NCBI RefSeq assembly: GCF_001458115.1
Contig: NZ_CZRP01000013.1
Span: 868,001 to 932,000 of the forward strand
DNA length: 64,000 bases
Origin: Gracilibacillus massiliensis
Lineage (GTDB): Bacteria; Bacillota; Bacilli; Bacillales; Amphibacillaceae
Direction: 5' to 3'
Shown: piece after piece, positions 1 to 8,853 of the stretch
How positions within the stretch are numbered: position 1 is the first letter of the stretch
How the letters are laid out: each line of letters begins with the position of its first letter
The notes under the pieces: generated by a model
Databases searched by the model: none
What the model was told of the DNA's origin: nothing
What the model saw: the letters and a program-made list of their open reading frames with translations, nothing else
Position numbers and translations under genes: made by a program

Positions 1-2910
1 GCGATCCCAACCATTAAACAAGTAACCTTCTCTTGTTGGTGACGTAGGGGCGCTCGCTTTTGCACCATGTTCTACTGTTTCGGTTTTCAATTCTGTTCCG
101 TCGTAGTCCTCAAATGTGACGGTGTATGTTTTGATCTCATATTCTGCTTCGATTGTTTGATCACTAGTGATGTAATCGAATAATTGACTCCAGCCTGTGA
201 AGATGTATTCTACTCGAATCGGATCATCTGGTGCGGTTGCTGCTTCCCCGTGATTTACGGTTTCGGTTTGGATTGTTTCTCCGTCATAGTTAATGAAGGT
301 TACGTCGTATTGATTGATGTTCCATTTTGCGTATAAGGTTACGTCTTCTGTTACGACGTCTTCTTCAAAATTCCATCGTTCGGTTTGGGCTTCGTCTTTG
401 TACCAGCCTGCAAATTGATAGTGCGCTCGTTCAGGTTGTTCTGGTACAGATGCTTCCTCGTTATATATGATTTGTTGGGAAGGAACAGTACTCCCACCGT
501 TGGAATTAAAAGTTACTTTATATTCATTGATTGTCCACTTTGCATACAGCGTCATATCTTCAGCTGGTATTGTAGCACCTTCAAAACTATACGATTCAGC
601 CAGTTTTTCATTTGTATACCAGCCTTGAAAAGCATACCCTTCACGAATCGGATCGACAGGTGCTTGGATAGTTTTACCGTAATCTTCTGTTATAGGATCA
701 ATCTCACTACCACCATTATTATCGAAACTTATCGTATAGCTATTGATCGCATAGGTGGCTGTTACAACAAGATTAGCGATAATGTTATCAAATTGTTGAT
801 CCCAATCCACGAAGGTATAGCCTGTTCTCGTTGGTGATGCCGGTGCAGTTGCTGACTCACCATGTTCTACTGTTTCTGTTTTTAATTCCGTTCCATTGTA
901 GTCCTCGAATGTGACCGTGTAAGTTTTGATCTTATATTCGGCTTCTATCGTTAAGTCACTGGTAATGTTGTCAAACGATTTACTCCAACCTGTAAAGTTG
1001 TAACCTACTCGAATCGGATCTTCCGGTGAGGTTGCTGCTTCCCCGTGATTTACGGTTTCGGTTTGAATCGTTTCTCCGTCATAGTTGATAAACGTTACGT
1101 CGTATTGATGGATGTTCCATTTTGCGTATAAGGTTAGGTCTTCAGTTACGACGTCTTCTTCAAAATTCCAAGCTTCTGTCTGAGCTTGGTCTTTGTACCA
1201 TCCTGCAAATTGGTAGTGCTCTCGTTCAGGTTCTTCTGGTTCTGATACTTGCTCTTTATATGCAATTAGTTGAGAGGTGACGTCACTTCCACCATTGGAA
1301 TTAAACGTTACATGATATTCGTTCTTTTCCCATTTTGCATATAAAATTATATCTTCTGCTGGCATCGTAGCGTCTTGGAAATTGAAGGCTTGTGTTAGCT
1401 CTTCATCGAAGTACCAACCTTGAAAACTATGCCCTTCGCGAACCGGATCGACCTGGGCTTCGATGACTTTACCATAATCGCCTGTTATAGCATCGATCTC
1501 ACTTCCACCATTACTTTCGAAACTTATAGTATAGCTATTGATGGCATATGCAGCCGTTACAACAGTGTTGGCGGTGATGTTATCGAATATTAGATCCCAA
1601 TCCACAAAGGTATATCCTGTTCTGATTGGTGATACTGGGGCAGTCGCTGATTCACCATGTTCTACTGTTTCAGTTTTGATTTCCGTTCCATCATAATCCT
1701 CGAATGTGACCGTGTAGGTTTTGATTTCATATTCAGCTTGAATCGTTTGGTCACCGGTGATGTTGTCGAATGATCGACTCCAGCCTGTGAAGGTGTATCC
1801 TACTCGAATCGGATCTTCTGGTGCGGTTGCTGCTTCCCCGTGATTTACGGTTTCGGTTTGAATCGTTTCTCCGTCATAGTTGATGAAGGTTACGTCGTAT
1901 TGATTGATGTTCCATTTTGCGTATAAGGTAAGGTCTTTTGTTACGACGTCTTCTTCAAAATTCCAAGCTTCTGTCTGAGCTTGGTCTTTATACCATCCTG
2001 CAAATTGGTAGTGCGCTCGTTCAGGTTGTTCTGGTTCTGATACTTGCTCGTTATATGCGATTAGTTGAGAGGTGACGTCACTGCCACCATTCGAATTAAA
2101 CGTTACATGATATTGATTTTTTTCCCATTTCGCATATAAAGTTAGATCTTCTGCCGGCATCTTAGCGTCTTGAAAGTTGAAAGCTTGTGCTAGCTCTTCA
2201 TCGACGTACCACCCGTGAAAGCTATGCCCTTCACGAACCGGATCAACTGGGGCATCGATAGCCTTACCGTAATCGTCTGTTATAGCATCGATCTCACTTC
2301 CACCATTACTATCGAAACTTATCGTATAGCTGTTCATTGCATAGGTAGCTGTTACAACAAGATTAGCGATAATGTTATCGAATTGTTGATTCCAATCCAC
2401 GAAGGTATAGCCTGTTCTCGTTGGTGATGCCGGCGCAATTGCTGATTCACCATGTGCTACTGTCTCTGTTTTTAATTCCGTTCCATCATAGTCCTTGAAT
2501 GAAACCGTGTAGGTTTTGATCTCATATTCTGCTTGGATCGTTAAGTCACTGGTAATGTTGTCAAAAGAATGACTCCAACCTGTAAAGGTGTAACCTACTC
2601 GAATCGGATCTTCCGGTGAGGTTGCTGATTCCCCGTGATTGACGGTTTCTGTCTGGATCGTTTCACCGCCATAGTTGATGAAAGTTACGTAGTATTGATT
2701 GATATTCCATTTTGCATATAAGGTTAGTTCTTCTGTTACTGTTTCTTCTTCAAAATTCCATTGTTCGGTTAGGGATTCGTCTTTGTACCAGCCTGCAAAT
2801 TGGTAGTGCGCTCGTTCGGGTTCTTCTGGTTCTGATACTTGCTCGTTATATTTAACTTGTTGAGAAGAAACCGTGCTTCCGTGATTGGAGTCAAACGTGA
2901 CTTCATATTC
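1..2910 (-). repeat. 795-bp higher-order tandem repeat inside the surface protein gene
   Basis: The same text recurs at an exact offset of 795 bp: for example GATCCCAA at 3 and 798, and the (A/G)ATGTTATC segment at 781, 1576 and 2371. Each 795-bp period encodes 265 residues, made of four B-repeat units in fixed order: an SNGG unit ending AKWNINQY, a unit with INYDGE, a unit with EDYDG, and an SNGGSEID unit. Three full periods plus part of a fourth are in the window. The three units nearest the N-terminus fall outside the period and are more divergent, which suggests that amplification happened downstream of them. Confidence 0.85.
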
Positions 2911-5031
2911 AACCTTTTCCCAAGCTGCATACAATGTCAGATCTTTTGTTACAACTGCTTCTTCAAAATTCCATCGTTTCGTTAGTTCTTTGTCTTGATA
3001 CCAACCTGTAAATTGATAATGTGCTCGTTCAGGTTCTTCTGGTTCTGAAATCTGTTCATTATACGTAATTTGCTGGGAAGAAACGTCTCCTCCACCATTG
3101 GAATTAAACACTACATTATATATATTTTTCTCCCATTTTGCATATAATGTGATGTTTTCCGTTATCTTGTCTGCTTCAAAATCCCAAGCTTCTGTTAATG
3201 CCTCATCTGAGTACCAGCCTATAAATTGATAATGTTCTCTTTCTGGTTGCGCTGGTTCTGATGCATGCTCATTATATTGAATTTGTTGCATAGAGATATC
3301 ATTTCCACCATTGGATTCAAATGTTACATTGTATTCGTTTTTTTGCCATTTTGCATATAATGTGATGTCTTCCGTTACCGTGTTTGCTTCAAAATCCCAA
3401 GCTTCAGTAAAGGAATCGTCTTGGTACCAGCCTGCGAATGAATATCCCTCTTTGGTCGGTGTGTCTGGTCGGTCGATTAGGCCTCCCTTTTCAACTGCGA
3501 TTGGCTCAACTGATGAGCCCCCATTTGATTCAAAAAGTACATTTGACTGAATAACATATTCCTCTGTCAAAACAGGAGAGGTATTACCTGCTTCGTCGAC
3601 TTGGATCGCTTTTAATATCGTTGTTTCATTTATAGTAATTGGCGATGTATATATGTTACTGCCATCCGTTGGTTCTGTACCGTCCAATGTGTAATAAATT
3701 GTTGCTCCTGCTTCTCCAGTTAGATTGATGGTTGGTGGGGCAGTGTAATTTCCCCCTTCACTTGATGCAGTTGGTTTTGCCGGAGCCATAACGTCGAAAT
3801 TATCATCGAATTCGATTGCTTTTAGTTTGGGATATTGGCCTGGATTGAAATCCCAAACAGTGCTGTCCCAATCTTGGAAGGTGCTAGTGGTTGCGAATTC
3901 CTCTGTTGTTTTACCTTCACCACCGTTCGAGGATGAAGCACCAGATTTTTCTATATCCCAAAAAGACTTATCAACACTCCCACTATTAAGACTTATAAAA
4001 CCGCCGAAAGAATTTGGTTGACCAGGATTAGTTGTGATTAGCCCAACCGAATACGTTTGATGAACACTACCTGTATTTTCACCGATTAAGCCACCTCCGT
4101 GTTCATTATTTATCGTCACATCACCAACCGCGAAGGCATAGTCAACTCCGCCTTCATTTTTACCTATTAAGCCACCAATGTAATAAGCACTTTCTGCTTT
4201 TCCAGTTGCAAAAGATTCACTGATGGCACCTCCCACTTCATTAACACCTACTAGACCGCCAGCTAGTTCAGAAGAAGTGTTAACATCACCAACCGCATAA
4301 GAACTTTCGATTCCTCCAAAATTATTTCCTACTAATCCTCCAGCTTCAGAATATACTGCATTAACGTTACCTATTGCATGAGAATTTGTAATTGTTCCAT
4401 TGTTTACTCCGGCCAACCCTCCTACGTTTGATTCACCTTTCACTTCGACATTTACGGAAGAGTCAGATATTGTTCCGTTATTCTCTCCGACTAATCCTCC
4501 GATTTGACTTTCACCATCAACAATATTAGTGCTTCCAGAAACGGAAATATTTTTAATAGTTCCATTATCATTTAAACCCACTAAACTACCAATTTTAGTT
4601 CCGCTTGACATATAATTATCATTATATGATACATTTGCCAAATCTAAATTAAGATTTTCTATCATGCCATCTTGTAAAACTCCAAATAATCCTAACTCTG
4701 TTTCTCCTTCAATCATCATCCCCGAAATGGTATGCCCATCACCATCAAATTGCCCCATAAATGGATCATCAGTGGTTCCAATCGGTTGCCATTTACTTCC
4801 TGATAAATCGATATCATTGGCTAATTGAAAATAGACATCTGTTTGTCCTAAGAAATGATTGAGATCTTCTAATTGTGCTCGGTTGGTAATCATATAAGGA
4901 TTCGCTTGTGTTCCTTCTCCTGCAATTGGGGCCGCACTTACATTGACCATGCCTGTCGAGGTAATAGATCCCCAGATTAATAGTAAACATAATAATTGAT
5001 AAATCCGTTTAGAAAAAGTCCGGTCACTCAT
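1..5031 (-). CDS. Giant secreted surface protein with GLUG motifs and InlB/Flg_new B-repeats (3' end outside the window)
   Basis: The frame is open from an ATG at 5031 to base 1 (1677 codons, no stop), so the C-terminus lies outside the window. An AAAGGGGAA ribosome binding site sits before the ATG. Residues about 10-38 form a signal peptide (hydrophobic stretch, then VSAAP). Residues about 110-357 hold repeated GGLVG/GGLAG segments typical of GLUG motifs. Residues about 415-480 resemble the CHB_HEX_C_1 chitobiase-type domain (IYYTLDGTEPT). From about residue 494 come at least 18 Listeria-Bacteroides (Flg_new / InlB B-repeat) units of 61-72 residues, each with a GY-F-GW core. Such proteins are usually wall- or S-layer-attached adhesins; no anchor is visible because the end is missing. 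Function as an adhesin is inference. Confidence 0.85.
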   Translation of the reverse strand, partial: MSDRTFSKRIYQLLCLLLIWGSITSTGMVNVSAAPIAGEGTQANPYMITNRAQLEDLNHFLGQTDVYFQLANDIDLSGSKWQPIGTTDDPFMGQFDGDGHTISGMMIEGETELGLFGVLQDGMIENLNLDLANVSYNDNYMSSGTKIGSLVGLNDNGTIKNISVSGSTNIVDGESQIGGLVGENNGTISDSSVNVEVKGESNVGGLAGVNNGTITNSHAIGNVNAVYSEAGGLVGNNFGGIESSYAVGDVNTSSELAGGLVGVNEVGGAISESFATGKAESAYYIGGLIGKNEGGVDYAFAVGDVTINNEHGGGLIGENTGSVHQTYSVGLITTNPGQPNSFGGFISLNSGSVDKSFWDIEKSGASSSNGGEGKTTEEFATTSTFQDWDSTVWDFNPGQYPKLKAIEFDDNFDVMAPAKPTASSEGGNYTAPPTINLTGEAGATIYYTLDGTEPTDGSNIYTSPITINETTILKAIQVDEAGNTSPVLTEEYVIQSNVLFESNGGSSVEPIAVEKGGLIDRPDTPTKEGYSFAGWYQDDSFTEAWDFEANTVTEDITLYAKWQKNEYNVTFESNGGNDISMQQIQYNEHASEPAQPEREHYQFIGWYSDEALTEAWDFEADKITENITLYAKWEKNIYNVVFNSNGGGDVSSQQITYNEQISEPEEPERAHYQFTGWYQDKELTKRWNFEEAVVTKDLTLYAAWEKVEYEVTFDSNHGSTVSSQQVKYNEQVSEPEEPERAHYQFAGWYKDESLTEQWNFEEETVTEELTLYAKWNINQYYVTFINYGGETIQTETVNHGESATSPEDPIRVGYTFTGWSHSFDNITSDLTIQAEYEIKTYTVSFKDYDGTELKTETVAHGESAIAPASPTRTGYTFVDWNQQFDNIIANLVVTATYAMNSYTISFDSNGGSEIDAITDDYGKAIDAPVDPVREGHSFHGWYVDEELAQAFNFQDAKMPAEDLTLYAKWEKNQYHVTFNSNGGSDVTSQLIAYNEQVSEPEQPERAHYQFAGWYKDQAQTEAWNFEEDVVTKDLTLYAKWNINQYDVTFINYDGETIQTETVNHGEAATAPEDPIRVGYTFTGWSRSFDNITGDQTIQAEYEIKTYTVTFEDYDGTEIKTETVEHGESATAPVSPIRTGYTFVDWDLIFDNITANTVVTAAYAINSYTISFESNGGSEIDAITGDYGKVIEAQVDPVREGHSFQGWYFDEELTQAFNFQDATMPAEDIILYAKWEKNEYHVTFNSNGGSDVTSQLIAYKEQVSEPEEPEREHYQFAGWYKDQAQTEAWNFEEDVVTEDLTLYAKWNIHQYDVTFINYDGETIQTETVNHGEAATSPEDPIRVGYNFTGWSKSFDNITSDLTIEAEYKIKTYTVTFEDYNGTELKTETVEHGESATAPASPTRTGYTFVDWDQQFDNIIANLVVTATYAINSYTISFDNNGGSEIDPITEDYGKTIQAPVDPIREGYAFQGWYTNEKLAESYSFEGATIPAEDMTLYAKWTINEYKVTFNSNGGSTVPSQQIIYNEEASVPEQPERAHYQFAGWYKDEAQTERWNFEEDVVTEDVTLYAKWNINQYDVTFINYDGETIQTETVNHGEAATAPDDPIRVEYIFTGWSQLFDYITSDQTIEAEYEIKTYTVTFEDYDGTELKTETVEHGAKASAPTSPTREGYLFNGWDR

Positions 5032-5209
5032 ACTTGATTCCCCTTTATTTAAGAGTATTATCTTTAGTTTAAAACAAGTGAACCGGTCAAAAAAGGCGTT
5101 CAGAGTAACAAAAAAGTAACTTTTTAAAATAGGTAATTAATACTATTCAAAATTTGTTAGAGGAATATTTCTTTTCTTGTCGAAATAGTTATAGAAGGTG
5201 GTGATGCCA

Positions 5210-6163
5210 ATGATCATTAAGAAGCGTACCAAGCCTGAAAGTATTGCTTATCTACAACGGGCATTAGTACGTATTCCAAGTAAACGTGCAGAAATTAACA
5301 AAGAATTACAGGATATCGAACAAGGATACGAAGCAGAAAAAGAGCTCGACTTTTATTTATCTCGTATCGGTTTCGATAGCTCCTCGAACATGATCCTTCA
5401 AGATCTCCGACTCCCCGCAGCTGATGGCTTTTCCTTTTTTCAAATCGATTCACTTATTCTCACGCCCGCATTCGCCTTAATCATCGATGTAAAAAGTCTG
5501 ACAGGACAATTGTATTTCGAGCATCATGCCAGAAAGTTTCGTTACCACTTGCATGGAAAGCAATATGAAATGACCCATCCGATTACCCAATTAGAAGAAC
5601 AAAAGGATCAGCTGAAGAACTGGTTAGGAGATGCATATCCAATCTATACGATATCCGCCTTATCCAACCAACGAGCACAGGTTGAAACAGATGAAAGCAG
5701 TGCCTGGGTACATGATATTGTGATGCATTTTGAATGGATTAAAACGAAATGGAAAGAGATTTGCGGGAAGAATCAGGATGACTTTTTTTCAAATAGCGAA
5801 GTTACAGCACATGCTTATCGATTGGCGAATGCCGACTGTCGCCCGCAGTTTCATTATTGGAAAAAGTGGAATTTGGATGTTTCGGATGTGCGGACGGGAG
5901 TCATCTGTCCATTGTGTGGGAAGTTAGCGATGAGGCGACTTCGCGTGACTTGGGAGTGTCCGCATTGTAAAGGTCGAGATCGTTTCGCTCACTTGAATGC
6001 ATTGCGTGATTATTTCGCACTGGTCGCCCCACGGATGACAAACGTAGAATGCCGGCATTTTTTACATTTGGAGAATGAGCACCAGACTCGGGTTTTGTTG
6101 ACCAATCATGATCTGCTTGATTCTCGTGGGAGTACTAGGGGGAGATATTATTTTTTGAAGTAA
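5210..6163 (+). CDS. NERD-domain protein with C-terminal zinc ribbon (paralogue 1)
   Basis: 317 residues from the ATG at 5210, chosen because AGAAGGTGG lies 7 bp before it and the paralogue at 17723 starts the same way (MI-KKR-PES). NERD (nuclease-related domain) proteins are related to PD-(D/E)XK nucleases. Here GYEAEKEL is at residues 39-46, FQID at 77-80 (Asp80) and DVK at 93-95, matching the expected acidic-acidic-lysine set. Near residues 234-255 there are CPLC and CPHC pairs that would form a zinc ribbon, so DNA or RNA binding is likely. The substrate is unknown. It is a single gene with its own upstream gap, and a 21-bp inverted-repeat array starts 14 bp after its stop codon. Confidence 0.75.
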   Translation: MIIKKRTKPESIAYLQRALVRIPSKRAEINKELQDIEQGYEAEKELDFYLSRIGFDSSSNMILQDLRLPAADGFSFFQIDSLILTPAFALIIDVKSLTGQLYFEHHARKFRYHLHGKQYEMTHPITQLEEQKDQLKNWLGDAYPIYTISALSNQRAQVETDESSAWVHDIVMHFEWIKTKWKEICGKNQDDFFSNSEVTAHAYRLANADCRPQFHYWKKWNLDVSDVRTGVICPLCGKLAMRRLRVTWECPHCKGRDRFAHLNALRDYFALVAPRMTNVECRHFLHLENEHQTRVLLTNHDLLDSRGSTRGRYYFLK

Positions 6164-6177
6164 TCTGATGATGGATT

Positions 6178-6317
6178 CTTCACGGGAATCATGGCGCTGT
6201 AGACGGGAATTGTTGCTCGCTTCACGGGAATTAAGGTTAATTCCCGTGAAGACGGATGGAATTCCCGTCAAGAAGTCATCGATTCCCGTGAAGCAGAGAC
6301 GAATTCCAGTGAAGAAA
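6178..6317. repeat. 21-bp-phased inverted repeat array A1 (core ACGGGAAT / ATTCCCGT)
   Basis: Three forward units beginning (C/G)ACGGGAAT are followed by four inverted units beginning ATTCC(C/A)GT, all spaced by 21 bp. The centre is a perfect dyad with 15-bp arms at 6220-6234 and 6237-6251 separated by GG. The array fills the gap between the convergent NERD and toxin genes, so it could act as a bidirectional terminator. Bases 6221-6286 are identical to 7048-7113 in array A2. Confidence 0.85.
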
Positions 6318-6333
6318 GCTTTTAAAAAATACC

Positions 6334-6648
6334 TTACAATAAATCCAACCAATTCCTTCTTGAATAAAGAATTCTGATGATGGTAACCACTTGATTATCT
6401 TGTGACACGGTGTAAAAAACGATATAATTTTCTACCATCATTTTTCTGATACCTTGATTGGCAAGACGTTCATCTCTAACAAGTGGGTACCTTTTTGGAA
6501 CATGCTCTAATTTATAAATGGCTTCTGCTATTTTTGATACTAACAGTTGAGCTGTTGCTGATTCTTGTAATTCTTTCGCAATGTAATCAGCGATCCCTTT
6601 TAAATCAGTTTCTGCAGGATTGGTAATGACCAAGTGATATACGTTCAC
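6334..6648 (-). CDS. Type II toxin of the ParE/RelE superfamily
   Basis: 104 residues, the usual size for ParE/RelE toxins. The family pattern is visible in the second half: a KRYPLVRDERLANQGIR segment, then ENYIVFYTV and VVTIIRILYSRRNW, which correspond to the last strands of the fold and its basic C-terminal region. RelE members cleave mRNA on the ribosome and ParE members poison gyrase; the sequence alone does not say which applies. The GTG start at 6648 overlaps the antitoxin TGA by 4 bp (GTGA), the usual translational coupling of these pairs. Confidence 0.85.
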   Translation of the reverse strand: MNVYHLVITNPAETDLKGIADYIAKELQESATAQLLVSKIAEAIYKLEHVPKRYPLVRDERLANQGIRKMMVENYIVFYTVSQDNQVVTIIRILYSRRNWLDLL

Positions 6649-6908
6649 TCTGACAATCCCTTCTGAATATCTGTCACAACATCGCGGAATGGTTTTACTT
6701 TATTTTGTTTTTCTGCTTCCATACCTTGATCAAGTAATTGATATAACTCAAACTTTCCAACTAACCTCTCATACGTTTCAATACTCATGACCGCTAAATC
6801 TCCTTCACCATTTTTGGTAATGTATACGGGCTCTGAGTGCTCATGGCAAAATTTAGATATTTCATTATATTTATTTCTAAGATCTGAACTTGGTCGAATC
6901 GAAGGCAT
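6645..6908 (-). CDS. Type II antitoxin, Phd/YefM family
   Basis: 87 residues. The N-terminal half follows the Phd/YefM DNA-binding fold: RPSSDLRNKYNEISKFC, then EPVYITKNGEGDLAVMS and ETYERL. The C-terminal part should be the flexible toxin-binding segment. AAGAGGTGAG precedes the ATG. It is the first gene of the pair, as expected for this type, and should repress its own promoter at 6942-6970. The pair lies between two repeat arrays that share 66 identical bases, so it may have arrived as a cassette. Confidence 0.85.
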   Translation of the reverse strand: MPSIRPSSDLRNKYNEISKFCHEHSEPVYITKNGEGDLAVMSIETYERLVGKFELYQLLDQGMEAEKQNKVKPFRDVVTDIQKGLSE

Positions 6909-6941
6909 TATTTACTCACCTCTTTGTAGTTTTATATACAT

Positions 6942-6970
6942 ATTTTATCAAAATATTGATATCAATACAA
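6942..6970 (-). promoter_or_regulatory. Promoter of the toxin-antitoxin pair with a palindromic operator in the spacer
   Basis: On the minus strand: -35 TTGTAT (6965-6970), a 17-bp spacer, -10 TAAAAT (6942-6947). The perfect palindrome ATTGATATCAAT (6955-6966) lies between the two boxes and is a plausible autoregulatory operator for the Phd/YefM protein. Operator function is inferred. Confidence 0.6.
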
Positions 6971-7007
6971 AAGGATTTGTAAGAGGGAGTTAGATTCCCT
7001 TGTTGTA

Positions 7008-7143
7008 GACGGGAATCATTACTCGCTTCACGGGAATTATCGAGCTGTTCACGGGAATTAAGGTTAATTCCCGTGAAGACGGATGGAATTCCCGTCAAGA
7101 AGTCATCGATTCCAGTGAAGCGGAGGCGGATTCCCGTAAAGAA
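7008..7143. repeat. 21-bp-phased inverted repeat array A2 (core ACGGGAAT / ATTCCCGT)
   Basis: Forward units start at 7008, 7029 and 7050; inverted units start at 7067, 7088, 7109 and 7130. Every step within an arm is exactly 21 bp. It lies between the antitoxin promoter and the 3' end of the alpha-glucosidase operon, and 66 bp at its centre are identical to array A1. Confidence 0.85.
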
Positions 7144-7145
7144 AA

Positions 7146-7177
7146 AGGATACCCCGATTTACGAAAAGGGGTATCCT
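7146..7177 (-). terminator. Rho-independent terminator of the alpha-glucoside operon
   Basis: Perfect 10-bp arms AGGATACCCC (7146-7155) and GGGGTATCCT (7168-7177). Read on the minus strand, a T-run follows. It lies just after the alpha-glucosidase stop codon. Confidence 0.75.
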
Positions 7178-7189
7178 ATAAAGATCATG

Positions 7190-8851
7190 TTATTTGTTAA
7201 AATGATATACTCTCGCTTCATACGGTCGAAAGCTAGTCGCGATTTGGTCCTCTAGCTGGTAATTCGCAAGCACTAACTCCAGATTTCCTACTAAACCTTC
7301 TTCTTTAAAATCAAAACGAGTTTGTTCATTAAATAAATTTATTATAACAACATAACAGTCCCCGTCTAATGTGCGTGTATAGGCATAGATATGTGGGTGA
7401 TCCTCTGCGATTAAGTCGTAGCTTCCATAGATTAAGGTGTTACTTGCCTTGCGCAGCTTGATTAACTTTTTATAATAATGATAGATCGAGTCTGGATCGT
7501 TTAGATTGTTTTCGACATTGATGTCACCGTAATTTGGATTAACTTTTAGCCATGGTGTGCCTTTGGTGAAGCCGGCATTTTCTGCTGTTGACCATTGCAT
7601 TGGTGTACGGGAATTATCACGTCCGCTTTTCCAGATGCCCTTCATAATCTCCTGATGTGACTTGCCTGCTTCTCGTTCTTTTCTATATAAATTTCGGATC
7701 GCGACATCGTTGTAGTCTTCAATGTCATTGAACCGGACGTTGGTCATGCCGATTTCTTGGCCTTGATAGATAAAAGGTGTACCTTGCATTAAGAAATAAA
7801 AAGTTGCTAACGCTTTTGCGGATGTTTGGCGTAAGCCTTGATCATTTCCCCATGTCGATACGGAACGTGGTTGGTCATGATTTTCTAGGAATAAGGCATT
7901 CCAACCAACACCGTCGAGCCCTTTTTGCCATTTGGTTAAGGTTTTCTTTAATTCCGGTAATTCCAGTAACCCAGAGTCACCTGTACCCCATAGATTTAAA
8001 TGCTCGAACTGGAAGATCATATCGAAATAACCGTTATCCTCGCCAACCCACTGGTCTGCCTCTTCGACTTTGACACCATTTGCTTCGCCGACGGTCATAA
8101 TGTCATAGTTGCGAAGTGTTTTTTCCGCAAATTCGCTTAAATACGTATCAATGCCTGGCTGGTTCATATGGCGATCAAACGATGGCACATAACGAAGGTT
8201 TTCTGGATTTGGCATATCGGGAAAACCGTCTGCTTTTTTAATATGAGAAATCGCATCGACACGAAAACCATCAATTCCTTTATCCAACCACCAGTTCACC
8301 ATATCATACAATTCATCTCGTACTTTCGGGTTTTCCCAATTTAAGTCAGGTTGCTTTTTGGAAAAAACGTGAAGATAATACTCGCCTGTCTCCTCGTCAT
8401 ATTGCCATGCAGAGCCACTGAAAATCGACTCCCAATTGTTCGGCTCCTTGCCATCTTGGCCGGGATGCCAAATATAATAATCGCGGTACGGATTATCCTT
8501 TGATGAACGAGATTCAATAAACCATGGATGTTCATCCGATGTATGGTTGATGACCAGGTCCATAATTAATTTCATACCGGATGCATGAACCGCTTCTAAC
8601 AATGCATCAAAATCCTCCATCGACCCGAATTCATCCGAAATTGCTTGATAATCACTAATATCATAGCCATTATCATCATTTGGTGATTGATAAATCGGAC
8701 TCATCCAGATCACATCAATTCCTAAATCTTTTAAATAGGGAAGCTGTTGGATCACACCTTGAATATCTCCGATGCCGTCCCCATTTGCGTCCATGAAGCT
8801 ACGCGGATATACTTGATATGCCACTGCTTCCTTCCACCATTTTTTTAACAT
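7190..8851 (-). CDS. malL: GH13 alpha-glucosidase / oligo-1,6-glucosidase
   Basis: 553 residues, close to the length of Bacillus MalL-type enzymes. It hydrolyses alpha-glucosidic bonds of imported oligosaccharides in the cytoplasm; no signal peptide is present. GH13 conserved regions are visible: DLVINHTSDEH (region I), GFRVDAISHI with the nucleophile Asp (II), VGEANG with the acid/base Glu (III), and FLENHDQPR (IV). The N-terminal YQVYPRSFMDANGDGIGD is typical of this subfamily. It is the last gene of the operon with the binding protein and permeases. Exact specificity (maltose, isomaltose, sucrose, trehalose) cannot be fixed from sequence. Confidence 0.9.
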   Translation of the reverse strand: MLKKWWKEAVAYQVYPRSFMDANGDGIGDIQGVIQQLPYLKDLGIDVIWMSPIYQSPNDDNGYDISDYQAISDEFGSMEDFDALLEAVHASGMKLIMDLVINHTSDEHPWFIESRSSKDNPYRDYYIWHPGQDGKEPNNWESIFSGSAWQYDEETGEYYLHVFSKKQPDLNWENPKVRDELYDMVNWWLDKGIDGFRVDAISHIKKADGFPDMPNPENLRYVPSFDRHMNQPGIDTYLSEFAEKTLRNYDIMTVGEANGVKVEEADQWVGEDNGYFDMIFQFEHLNLWGTGDSGLLELPELKKTLTKWQKGLDGVGWNALFLENHDQPRSVSTWGNDQGLRQTSAKALATFYFLMQGTPFIYQGQEIGMTNVRFNDIEDYNDVAIRNLYRKEREAGKSHQEIMKGIWKSGRDNSRTPMQWSTAENAGFTKGTPWLKVNPNYGDINVENNLNDPDSIYHYYKKLIKLRKASNTLIYGSYDLIAEDHPHIYAYTRTLDGDCYVVIINLFNEQTRFDFKEEGLVGNLELVLANYQLEDQIATSFRPYEARVYHFNK

Positions 8852-8853
8852 AA

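Noticed and set aside
385-4021. Plus-strand frames over the surface protein gene
   Set aside because: They run antisense to a 1677-codon frame with recognisable domains and a signal peptide, and repeat with its 795-bp period, so they are shadows.
5032-5200. A riboswitch or strong promoter upstream of the surface protein gene
   Set aside because: The gap is short, no aptamer-like structure is visible, and the TTGACC near 5090 (minus strand) has no -10 box at good spacing.
6168-7255. Open frames with heptad patterns such as IPVKKSS or FTGI across the repeat arrays
   Set aside because: They arise because 21 bp is seven codons, so any frame through an array repeats every seven residues and rarely hits a stop. 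They have no ribosome binding site of note, run on both strands, and overlap real genes.
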